NCBI GenBank assembly: GCA_947440875.1
Contig: CANETG010000027.1
Location: forward strand, 1 to 16,652
DNA length: 16,652 nt
Reading direction: 5' to 3'
Source: Bacteriovoracaceae bacterium
GTDB taxonomy: Bacteria > Bdellovibrionota > Bacteriovoracia > Bacteriovoracales > Bacteriovoracaceae
Positions 6,226-12,616 of the stretch are shown here, one piece after another. Position numbers and translations under genes: made by a program. Position 1 is the stretch's first letter. Every line of letters starts with the position of its first letter. The notes beneath the pieces were generated by a model. It was not told the DNA's origin. It saw only the letters and a list, made by a program, of their open reading frames with translations, and searched no databases.

Positions 6226-7478
6226 AGATGGTGGCATTAGTTGATTGCAATTCTTTCTACTGCTCGTGCGAAAAAATTTTCCGGCCTGATCTTCGCAACA
6301 AACCGGTCGTGGTTCTGTCGAATAACGATGGCGCGGCGATCGCTTTTACTAAAGAGGCGAAGGCCTTGGGCTTCGGTCAGATGTGCGAAGCTTTTTTCAA
6401 GTTGCGTGACCGAATCAAAAAGCACAACGTCGCGGTTTTTTCTTCAAACTACACGCTTTACGATGACATCAGTAAGCGAGTCATGAATGTCCTGCGGGAA
6501 TTTTCATCCAAAGTGGAAGTCTATTCTATCGACGAAGCCTTCGTCGAAATAGAAGGGGATGAGAATTTTGATTTTGAGGCCTGGGGGGCGCAAGTGCGGG
6601 CGGAAATCTTCAGGAGAGTCGGCATGCCGGTCGGGGTGGGGATTTCGAAGACCAAAGTCCTCGCGAAAGTGGCGAACAAACTTTCGAAAAAAAATAACGG
6701 TGTCTGCACGCTGCTCACAGATCAGAAGATAGATGAGACGCTGAAAGATTTTCCGGTGAGAGATATCTGGGGGATCGGTGTGCGCTCAGCGAGTAAGCTT
6801 TCGATCTTTAATGTCCGAACCGCACTCGAACTCAAACGTTTTCCGGACGAGAAGATCATTCAGAAACATCTCACGAAAATCGGACGAGAGATTCAGGACG
6901 AACTGCGTGGGATTAACTGTCTTTCCATTGAGTCACCAGAAGACAAGAAGAACACAGGAAATTCTCGCAGTTTTGGGTATGACGTTTTTACGAAAGAGGA
7001 ATTACGAGAAGCACTGGCGCAGTTCGTGACCAATGCCTCGCTTAAGCTCCGGGCACAGAAGAGTGTTTGCTACGGTCTGACGGCCTTCATTCACACGAAT
7101 CCTTTTAAGCCAGGACCGCAGTACTACGGGATCGATTCGATCCGATTTAGCTCCGGAACGTCGGATGTTGTGAAACTCATTAAAGGAGCACACGAAGTTC
7201 TCGATCATATTTACCGTCCAGGGTTTGGTTATAAAAAAGGGGGAATACTCCTCAATCATATTGTGCCCAAAAATGAATGCCAGATGGATCTCTTCGCTCC
7301 CAGCTCAGACGATAATGAGCCGCTCAATAATGTGGTGGATATGATTAACCGAAAGTATGGCCCGCAAACGGTGAAAAGTGGGGCCTGCGGAATTAATCAG
7401 TCGTGGAAAACGGTTCATGCTTACAAGTCTCGGCATTTCACCACGGACTGGAATGATCTTCTGAAAGTCGAACTATGA
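6222..7478 (+). CDS. umuC: UmuC, Y-family translesion DNA polymerase (pol V catalytic subunit)
   Basis: A 418-residue Y-family polymerase, close to the 422 of E. coli UmuC. Visible catalytic features are D8 in A-L-V-D-C-N-S-F-Y (the start counted as M-K-M; Y13 is the steric-gate position) and S-I-D-E-A-F with D104 and E105, the three carboxylates that bind the metal ions. R-P-D-L-x-x-K-P-V-V-V-L-S-N-N-D-G (21-37) is the UmuC-type finger sequence. After the little-finger domain comes Q-M-D-L-F, a standard beta-clamp-binding motif, then a DUF4113-type C-terminus (K-Y-G-P-Q-T-V, H-F-T-T-D-W). The enzyme copies past DNA lesions at the cost of mutations, working with UmuD'. GGGAGG (6212-6217) is a good ribosome site within the end of the upstream gene. 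It overlaps both neighbours by four bases, making a three-gene operon. Confidence 0.95.
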   Translation: MKMVALVDCNSFYCSCEKIFRPDLRNKPVVVLSNNDGAAIAFTKEAKALGFGQMCEAFFKLRDRIKKHNVAVFSSNYTLYDDISKRVMNVLREFSSKVEVYSIDEAFVEIEGDENFDFEAWGAQVRAEIFRRVGMPVGVGISKTKVLAKVANKLSKKNNGVCTLLTDQKIDETLKDFPVRDIWGIGVRSASKLSIFNVRTALELKRFPDEKIIQKHLTKIGREIQDELRGINCLSIESPEDKKNTGNSRSFGYDVFTKEELREALAQFVTNASLKLRAQKSVCYGLTAFIHTNPFKPGPQYYGIDSIRFSSGTSDVVKLIKGAHEVLDHIYRPGFGYKKGGILLNHIVPKNECQMDLFAPSSDDNEPLNNVVDMINRKYGPQTVKSGACGINQSWKTVHAYKSRHFTTDWNDLLKVEL

Positions 7479-8350
7479 GTAATCATCTGAAATTGAAAAG
7501 TATGAATCTTTTAAAGCTTCAGCCCTCCCAAAGGCGCAGTGAGGGAGGAAGAATTCATTTGGGACTTCCGACTTGGGAGAGTGCCCTCTTGAGAGGCACT
7601 CTCTATGATTATGGCTGTCCCATTGATGCGTTTCTATTTCATTATGCTTCACAGTTTGACGCCGTCGAAATGGCGTCTACCTTCAGTGATCTCCCGTATG
7701 CAAGTGACATGAAAAAGCTTAAAGCATTAGTCGCGGAGGTGAATGAAAACTTTCGTTTCTGTCCGATTATTCCAAGAAGAGTTTCTCACGAATTCCCATT
7801 AGGCGAAAATGACCACGATATGCGCGAGTTCCTTGCCGCCGTCGGAATGCTGGGAGTTCATCTGGGTCCCATCGTTTTAAGACTTCCGGAGACGCTGCGG
7901 CCAGAGAACTGGCAGAGTGTTTTAAGATTTGCTCGTCGCTGCCCAAAAGAGAAACGTTTCGTCGTGCACCTCACCCACACGGACTGGTTTAAAAAAACAG
8001 AATGTCTCTTCCTACTCGCAGCTGCGCTGAAAGAAACGACGATGAACATTCTCGTCGAAGATGATTTCTTGAGAGAGCTTCCTTTGAAAAAAATAATCGG
8101 AGGGGATCATTTGATGATTCGATTCCGAGGACGGCAAAATCTCAATCAGGATGATCAGCGACTAGCAATGTGGGTTTATCGGCTCGGGGAATACAAAGCT
8201 TTCGGGATTAAAAATTCTTATTTCTTTCTGAACGAACAAGAAGAAAGATGCCTGGCCATTTTGCGTCGGATGGCCATTACCATTGGAGGCGATATTCGAC
8301 TGCCAGAAAAATTTGATGAGAACGCCGATCAGATGCGGTTTCAGTTCTAG
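7475..8350 (+). CDS. DUF72/YecE-like TIM-barrel protein, in the umuC operon
   Basis: A 291-residue protein of the DUF72 (YecE) family: H-L-G-L-P-T-W-E (28-35), F-D-A-V-E-M-A-S-T-F-S-D-L-P (61-74), F-R-F-C-P-I-I-P-R-R-V-S-H (93-105), and a mid-protein F-V-V-H-L-T-H-T-D-W-F strand. Known DUF72 structures are TIM barrels and the biochemical function is unsettled; the clustered polar residues in the conserved segments suggest an enzyme active site. It starts within the last codons of umuC (ATGA at 7475-7478), so translation is very likely coupled. That position suggests a role in DNA-damage tolerance or nucleic-acid metabolism, but this is inference. The later TIM-barrel half is less typical of the family. 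No clear terminator follows; the poly-A run at 8370-8379 is not preceded by a good stem. Confidence 0.8.
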   Translation: MSNHLKLKSMNLLKLQPSQRRSEGGRIHLGLPTWESALLRGTLYDYGCPIDAFLFHYASQFDAVEMASTFSDLPYASDMKKLKALVAEVNENFRFCPIIPRRVSHEFPLGENDHDMREFLAAVGMLGVHLGPIVLRLPETLRPENWQSVLRFARRCPKEKRFVVHLTHTDWFKKTECLFLLAAALKETTMNILVEDDFLRELPLKKIIGGDHLMIRFRGRQNLNQDDQRLAMWVYRLGEYKAFGIKNSYFFLNEQEERCLAILRRMAITIGGDIRLPEKFDENADQMRFQF

Positions 8351-8383
8351 GGCCCTGTATCGGGATCTTAAAAAAAAATAAAC

Positions 8384-8647
8384 TTAATCACGTCTGATAA
8401 TGTGATATCCAAATTGAGTTCTGACGATTCCGGAGACTTCTCCTGATTTTAAACTGATGAGGGCCTTTTCAAAACGAGGTACCATTCTTCCTTCGGGAAA
8501 TTCTCCGAGTGATCCCCCGCTTTTTGAAGAGGGGCAGAGTGAAAAATCTTTCGCGAGTTCTTCGAATGATTTTCCCTCACTAATTTTTTTCATTAAATCT
8601 TTGGCCTCATATTCATGTTCGACGAGGATATGGGAAGCCTTGAGCAT
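8384..8647 (-). CDS. ppiC: PpiC-type parvulin peptidyl-prolyl isomerase
   Basis: A single-domain parvulin of 87 residues, similar in size to E. coli PpiC (93). Typical motifs are K-A-S-H-I-L-V (3-9, with the active-site histidine), F-E-E-L-A-K-D-F-S-L-C-P-S (28-40), S-G-G-S-L-G-E-F (43-50), M-V-P-R-F-E-K-A (55-62) and the closing F-G-Y-H-I-I (79-84). It speeds cis-trans isomerisation of proline peptide bonds during folding. With no signal peptide it should be cytoplasmic. A strong ribosome site, GGAGG (8654-8658 on the plus strand), sits 6 bases before the ATG. It is probably transcribed apart from the upstream mepA gene, 119 bases away. Confidence 0.92.
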   Translation of the reverse strand: MLKASHILVEHEYEAKDLMKKISEGKSFEELAKDFSLCPSSKSGGSLGEFPEGRMVPRFEKALISLKSGEVSGIVRTQFGYHIIRRD

Positions 8648-8766
8648 TGTATTCCTCCGAAAGATTTTGTGACTATCTTTTCATCTTCGAGGGAGAAGCA
8701 GGTCATTTGAAGAAGCCCGCTAGGCTCGAAGACCTTCTTGCTTACGTCGAAATGTGCTGGGACTAA

Positions 8767-9465
8767 TTACAGATTACAACCACTGCCAGCAGGAGGATCT
8801 TCCTGCAAACGGCATTCTTTAGCTTCGGTCGGGCATTTCAAGCGCACATGCATGTGCTCTTGGTGATTGGGATACGGTCTCAGACTTCTCAGAACCTCGA
8901 GGAACAGAGCAGACTCTTTGAGCAAACGAGCATACCGACAAATTTCTTTTTTAATCACCGGATCAACAAAGATCCGTTGCACCTGACCGTGCTTGTGAAG
9001 CTCTTTAAGAAACTTCCAGTTGCGAGCGGAATCGAAATTCTTAGAAATTTTTCCTCGGATAACCATCAGTTCTTCAAAACCTTTGATCTCGGTCGGGGAT
9101 TGTTCAATCTTATTGATCCGATAATAAGTCAGATCGACATCGAGACCGTGTTGATGAGAGCTGTGAAGGTCAGTAACTGGACCTCCGCCTTCCTGACTAA
9201 TATCTCCCACCTGGAGGCGATCAAATCTCGGAAATAGTCTATCCATTTGGAGTGTCGTTTTAGTGATGGCGTCAACCATTTCTCGAGTCCCCCAGGCACG
9301 ATTCCGGTGAAGAAATAACTTCATAAACCCAGGACCCTGATCGGGGAGGCGCACTCCATTCTTTAAGATGCCCTCAGAGTAATAACCGATGGGATCTGAG
9401 TCCGAATAATCGGCACTGGCCGTGAGATTAAAACCTAAGATGAAGAGAACAACGAGAGTTTTCAT
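8767..9465 (-). CDS. mepA: MepA-type penicillin-insensitive murein endopeptidase (M74)
   Basis: A 232-residue exported protein with a signal peptide (about residues 1-18, ending A-S-A). Family motifs are R-A-W-G-T (56-60), L-Q-V-G-D-I-S (84-90), G-G-G-P-V (93-97), the zinc-binding H-S-S-H-Q-H-G-L-D-V-D-L (101-112, with H104 and D111), R-I-F-V-D-P (164-169) and H-M-H-V-R-L-K-C-P (204-212, with H206). Paired cysteines near the C-terminus fit disulphides. MepA is a zinc D,D-endopeptidase that cuts peptide cross-links in peptidoglycan in the periplasm; E. coli MepA is 274 residues, so this is compact. If the host is a predatory bacterium, such an enzyme could act on prey wall, but housekeeping wall growth is equally possible. 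GAGAGG touches the ATG directly, too close for a working Shine-Dalgarno; TAAAAA six bases upstream suggests a leaderless start. Confidence 0.9.
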   Translation of the reverse strand: MKTLVVLFILGFNLTASADYSDSDPIGYYSEGILKNGVRLPDQGPGFMKLFLHRNRAWGTREMVDAITKTTLQMDRLFPRFDRLQVGDISQEGGGPVTDLHSSHQHGLDVDLTYYRINKIEQSPTEIKGFEELMVIRGKISKNFDSARNWKFLKELHKHGQVQRIFVDPVIKKEICRYARLLKESALFLEVLRSLRPYPNHQEHMHVRLKCPTEAKECRLQEDPPAGSGCNL

Positions 9466-9544
9466 CCTCTCTTTTTACCATGGAGATTCCCTCCCCACCA
9501 CAAGAGAGAAGTTCTTACACAGTCTGAATTTTCGGAGTTTTAGC

Positions 9545-10261
9545 TCAAAAATGCAGGCCCATCACCATAAGGAATGTTGTAAAACTTTCTTTCTCATCTA
9601 AAACTCGGTCAGTGGGAGTCACGGCACCCCCGTTTTCAATTTTTTGCCCCGAAAATTGTTGGCGTGTATTTGTGATATTCGTATGTGTGAATTTGAGCTC
9701 AAAAAAAGCACCTTTTTTAGCCGTCAGATTAAGGCCTCCAGTGAGCACTGAGCCCTGGTATTCTTCTTCCAAATTATCCACATATTCATCAGTGATAAGT
9801 CCGCCCCCGAACTGCTTACTAAAACTTCTGTGCCCAGATGTGATTCCGCCTTCAACAAAAATTTCAAGAATCATCCTCGCGGGATCACCGACCGGATCAA
9901 AAAATTTTGTTTCGAATAAAACACCGCTCCGGAGGAGTGCGTTCGTTGCTCGAGATTTTCCACGAAGAATGTTTTCAGATTTATTTCCGACATCCATCGT
10001 GTCCGCACTCATTCCCTCTGCGCGAAGACCGAAAAGAAGTCGATTGAAAAGAACGACGTCATACCCAAGCTGCACGACACCCCCATAGAGAATGGCCTTA
10101 TCACTGAGCTTCTCTTTATCAGTGCCGTCAAAATCTGCTGGGAAAGTATAAGGTGAGATAGTCCCGCCTAGGCCAAAAACTATACCCTTCTTATGTGAGA
10201 GAGGATCTGTTTGGGCCATCACCGAGCATGAAAATACTAAAAGAGTGAAGAGAAAGTGCAT
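9545..10261 (-). CDS. Predicted outer-membrane beta-barrel protein
   Basis: A 238-residue protein with a signal peptide of about 16 residues (M-H-F-L-F-T-L-L-V-F-S-C-S-V-M-A, then Q-T). The mature part has many short amphipathic strands alternating hydrophobic and polar residues, separated by G/N/D/K-rich turns (for example G-I-V-F-G-L-G-G, G-G-V-V-Q-L-G-Y, R-L-L-F-G-L-R-A, G-A-F-F-E-L-K-F), and it ends in L-M-V-M-G-L-H-F with a terminal phenylalanine, the usual assembly signal for the BAM complex. It probably forms a small barrel of 8-10 strands. I do not recognise a specific family or substrate. There is no Shine-Dalgarno; TAAAAT on the minus strand (10273 to 10268) ends 6 bases before the ATG, consistent with its own promoter lying in the end of the upstream gene. 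Confidence 0.75.
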   Translation of the reverse strand: MHFLFTLLVFSCSVMAQTDPLSHKKGIVFGLGGTISPYTFPADFDGTDKEKLSDKAILYGGVVQLGYDVVLFNRLLFGLRAEGMSADTMDVGNKSENILRGKSRATNALLRSGVLFETKFFDPVGDPARMILEIFVEGGITSGHRSFSKQFGGGLITDEYVDNLEEEYQGSVLTGGLNLTAKKGAFFELKFTHTNITNTRQQFSGQKIENGGAVTPTDRVLDEKESFTTFLMVMGLHF

Positions 10262-10282
10262 CTCATTATTTTAAATCGATTC

Positions 10283-10537
10283 TTAAGCAATACGGAACTT
10301 TTTCTGAATGATCTGGCCACGTTTCGCCGATTTTTCACGCTGACTCGGGAGATTTTTGCCGCAATCAAGGCAAGCAGGGATAAATCCGCGGCTACTTTGA
10401 GATATGCCTTTTAGCCCAGAGACTCGCGTGCAGTAGTAGCTCACATTGTGCGAATGGCAGGCCGGACAGGAAGCTTGGACTTTGAATCCCGAACAAAGAA
10501 CGAACCATGGATTAGAAAATGTATCGGTATCTTTCAT
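10283..10537 (-). CDS. Small zinc-ribbon-like protein of unknown function
   Basis: I chose the ATG at 10537 (84 residues) over the one at 10567 because GGGAG lies 5 bases before it, while the upstream ATG has no ribosome site. Two Cys pairs, C-P-A-C (24-27) and C-L-D-C (56-59), with about 28 residues between them, fit a zinc ribbon; C15 and C36 are extra. The C-terminal tail is basic (R-E-K-S-A-K-R-G, then K-K-F-R-I-A), which could suit nucleic-acid binding. No signal peptide, so cytoplasmic. The family is not recognised. It lies 21 bases upstream of the beta-barrel gene on the same strand, but a likely promoter for that gene sits between them, so cotranscription is uncertain. Confidence 0.6.
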   Translation of the reverse strand: MKDTDTFSNPWFVLCSGFKVQASCPACHSHNVSYYCTRVSGLKGISQSSRGFIPACLDCGKNLPSQREKSAKRGQIIQKKFRIA

Positions 10538-10733
10538 CTTTTCTCCCTGTGAACTGAATTTTTTCATAATTCATTTTTTGATTTTCAAGCGAGTCATGGC
10601 AACTCTTTTTTATGACCTCCCTGCAGCTGTCATTTTCCCGTCACAATAGGAAGAACTGCCTCATTCATTTTTGTGTGGGGCACTTCGTCCCAGAAAATTC
10701 ACAAATCACTTGGGTGAAGCTTCGCCTCTGACG

Positions 10734-10763
10734 TAAGATATGCTTGTCAGAATTCTTAAGGAG
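10734..10763 (+). promoter_or_regulatory. -10 box and ribosome site of the M48 protease gene
   Basis: TAAGAT (10734-10739) is a likely -10, with TTGGGT (10710-10715) as a weak -35 at 18-base spacing. AAGGAG (10758-10763) lies 6 bases before the ATG at 10770. This decides the start over the TTG/ATG-like codons near 10740. Confidence 0.6.
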
Positions 10764-10769
10764 CTTTTC

Positions 10770-11567
10770 ATGCGCGGACTTTCTTTTCTCCTCCTTCTCC
10801 TCTCTTTATTTTCGGGTTGCTCTTCGTTGACCAAAGAACCGAGTGACGCTGATATCAATGCCCAGGCACTGAAGGCGTACACAGAAGTAAAATCAAAGTC
10901 CAAACTTTCAACCAACGCTGAGTGGAAAGTGATGCTCGATCGGGTGGCCACGCGAATAGCGAAATCCTCGGGTGAAAATTTTCAGTGGGAGTGGATGCTC
11001 ATCGATGGTCCCGAGATAAATGCTTGGTGTATGCCTGGTGGAAAAATGGCCGTCTACACTGGAATCATGCCAGTCTTAAAAACTGAGGCGGCCCTTGCTG
11101 CGGTTCTTGGTCATGAGGTGGCGCACGCGACAAAACGTCACGGAAAAGAAAGATACGCACGTGCGATGAAAACGAACATCACGGGTATCGCTGTGGGCTT
11201 GGCGACAGTGCTTGGTGGGCAAATTTTTTGTAAGACTGAAACTTGTCGGAAACTCACCACACTTTCGGGAGCGGCAGCGGGATTTGCCCTTCAATTCTTT
11301 GATATGAAATATTCTCGCACGGATGAAACCGAGGCCGATGAGGTGGGACAAATTTACATGGCCAAAGCTGGCTACGATCCATCGGAGTCGATGAAACTTT
11401 GGGAACGGATGGGGGCCGCCAATAAAGGAAAGGCACCGCCCGAAATTCTTTCGACCCATCCCTCAGATTCGACAAGGAAATCCAATCTCGAATCTTGGTT
11501 ACCTAGGGCCAACGAGCTTTACTCCAAGGCACCCCAACAATTTGGTACGGGTCAAATGATTAGATAA
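10770..11567 (+). CDS. M48-family zinc metalloprotease lipoprotein
   Basis: A 265-residue protein with a lipoprotein signal: hydrophobic L-S-F-L-L-L-L-L-S-L-F-S-G then C17. Serine at +2 and +3 predicts an outer-membrane-anchored, periplasm-facing protein. The M48 zinc site is H-E-V-A-H (115-119) with the third ligand E186 in E-T-E-A-D (186-190); S-T-H-P-S-D-S-T-R (228-236) is the usual motif late in the domain. This fits the YcaL/LoiP/BepA-like periplasmic group rather than HtpX, which has transmembrane helices. These proteases degrade or help mature misassembled outer-membrane proteins. The M48-FKBP pair suggests envelope quality control, though the FKBP has no visible signal peptide. The start is set by AAGGAG six bases upstream. 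The FKBP gene begins 9 bases after the stop, with a candidate promoter overlapping it. Confidence 0.92.
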   Translation: MRGLSFLLLLLSLFSGCSSLTKEPSDADINAQALKAYTEVKSKSKLSTNAEWKVMLDRVATRIAKSSGENFQWEWMLIDGPEINAWCMPGGKMAVYTGIMPVLKTEAALAAVLGHEVAHATKRHGKERYARAMKTNITGIAVGLATVLGGQIFCKTETCRKLTTLSGAAAGFALQFFDMKYSRTDETEADEVGQIYMAKAGYDPSESMKLWERMGAANKGKAPPEILSTHPSDSTRKSNLESWLPRANELYSKAPQQFGTGQMIR

Positions 11568-11570
11568 GAT
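11542..11570 (+). promoter_or_regulatory. Promoter of the FKBP gene inside the end of the M48 gene
   Basis: TTGGTA (11542-11547), a 17-base spacer and TAAGAT (11565-11570) make a good promoter. The -10 overlaps the M48 stop codon and ends 6 bases before the FKBP ATG at 11577. There is no Shine-Dalgarno, so the message would be leaderless. Confidence 0.5.
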
Positions 11571-11576
11571 ATCCCC

Positions 11577-11912
11577 ATGAAAGAACTCCAGATCATCGAT
11601 CACGTTATTGGCCAGGGGAAAGCAACAACGAAAGGGGCACTTTGTTTTGCTCACTACGAAGGCTTTCACCTCAGTGGAAAAAAATTTGATTCTTCTTTTG
11701 AGAGAAGTAAGCCGTTTCAATTTGTTTTTGGAACGGGTCGAGTGATCAGAGGGTGGGATCAAGGGCTCATGGGGATGAAAGAAGGCGGGAAGCGGGAGCT
11801 ATTCGTTCCCTCTCATCTTGCTTACGGTGAGCGTGGTATCGGGGACATGATCCCGCCGAATTCTGATTTGAGATTTATGATTGAATTGCTCGAAGTAAGA
11901 ACCCGCGACTAA
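11577..11912 (+). CDS. FKBP-type peptidyl-prolyl cis-trans isomerase
   Basis: A single FKBP domain of 111 residues without a signal peptide, so probably cytoplasmic. The active-site set is visible: Y27 in H-Y-E-G, F37-D38 in K-K-F-D-S-S, F-V-F-G-T-G-R-V-I-R-G-W-D (49-61, with V56, I57 and W60), E-L-F-V-P-S-H-L-A-Y-G (74-84, with Y83), and I-P-P-N-S-D-L-R-F (92-100, with F100). It isomerises proline bonds in folding proteins and would be expected to bind FK506-like drugs. The window thus encodes two unrelated proline isomerases, this one and the PpiC-type. The gene ends in CTAA (11909-11912), which also holds the stop of the convergent gene, leaving no room for a terminator between them. Confidence 0.95.
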   Translation: MKELQIIDHVIGQGKATTKGALCFAHYEGFHLSGKKFDSSFERSKPFQFVFGTGRVIRGWDQGLMGMKEGGKRELFVPSHLAYGERGIGDMIPPNSDLRFMIELLEVRTRD

Positions 11913-12517
11913 CGCTTGAGTTTTCTTTCGATGGCATCGATGAGACTAAACCACGCCGCTTCGTTATTCACGATTGTTTGCGTTTCTTTTGCCCAGGCCT
12001 CACCATTCTGAACATTCTGAAGGCCCTGATTGCAATTGGACTCTGCGGCCTCCGTATACTTAGAAAAATTCGTCGACCAGCAGCCGGGATTGTAGCGTGG
12101 GTAAAGCTCTCTCATAATTCCGTCGAGATCACTCAGCGTGTAGGTAGGGAGGCTGTCTCGGAGATAGGGAACCATAAAAACCGGGAACTCTTCGATGCCA
12201 ATTTCGCGAATGAGTGGGAGTCCCTCGATTCGTTCTTCATAGAGGCCTACGATCCCAGATTCGCGGGTGATGATTGTGTACCCACGTGCCGGATATTTTC
12301 TGACTGGGAAGCAATAATTTTTGAAGATGACAATGTCATCAGAAATAAAGAGACAACTCTGGATCGAATTGAATCCGTAAATCATCCCTGTTTCTTTGTA
12401 CGTGAACTGAGCTTTTTGAATGCGATCAAAAAGTTCCTGGAATGGGCGGGCATCGTAGACTTGCGCATGAGTCAGAGAAGTGATGAACAAAGAGACGGCG
12501 ATGAAGAATCTTTTCAT
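11909..12517 (-). CDS. Secreted protein of unknown function
   Basis: A 202-residue protein with a clear signal peptide (M-K-R-F-F-I-A-V-S-L-F-I-T-S-L-T-H-A, about 18 residues, then Q-V), so it is exported to the periplasm or beyond. The mature part (about 184 residues) has four cysteines, at Q-S-C-L-F, N-Y-C-F-P, P-G-C-W-S and S-N-C-N-Q, which could make two disulphides. No internal membrane segment, repeat or catalytic motif is visible and I do not recognise a family. No Shine-Dalgarno is present; TACGAT on the minus strand (12529 to 12524) ends six bases before the ATG, suggesting a leaderless transcript. It converges on the FKBP gene with a 4-base overlap. Confidence 0.7.
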   Translation of the reverse strand: MKRFFIAVSLFITSLTHAQVYDARPFQELFDRIQKAQFTYKETGMIYGFNSIQSCLFISDDIVIFKNYCFPVRKYPARGYTIITRESGIVGLYEERIEGLPLIREIGIEEFPVFMVPYLRDSLPTYTLSDLDGIMRELYPRYNPGCWSTNFSKYTEAAESNCNQGLQNVQNGEAWAKETQTIVNNEAAWFSLIDAIERKLKR

Positions 12518-12575
12518 AAGAAAATCGTAAAGCGATTAGCATCTTCCGTCTAAGACAACTGCGTCACAGGTGGGC

Positions 12576-12607
12576 AAAAAAAAAGGGGAGCGAAAAGCTC
12601 CCCTTTT
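12576..12607 (-). terminator. Strong intrinsic terminator of the alpha-dioxygenase-like gene
   Basis: Read on the minus strand, an 11-bp stem (12607-12597 with 12591-12581) around a 5-base loop ends in a T-run formed by the nine A residues at 12576-12584. It begins 10 bases after the gene's stop codon. Confidence 0.9.
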
Positions 12608-12616
12608 GAAATCAAA

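Noticed and set aside
8351..8383. Possible terminator between the DUF72 and ppiC genes
   Set aside because: There is a run of nine A residues but no convincing stem beside it on either strand.
9612..10088. 158-residue plus-strand open frame
   Set aside because: It is antisense to the beta-barrel gene, has a proline/serine/arginine-rich shadow-like composition, and lacks a ribosome site.
10538..10567. Ten-residue N-terminal extension of the zinc-ribbon-like protein
   Set aside because: The upstream ATG has no ribosome site, while the internal ATG has GGGAG at good spacing.
11978..12553. 191-residue plus-strand open frame
   Set aside because: It is antisense to the secreted protein with a clear signal peptide, and no motif is visible.
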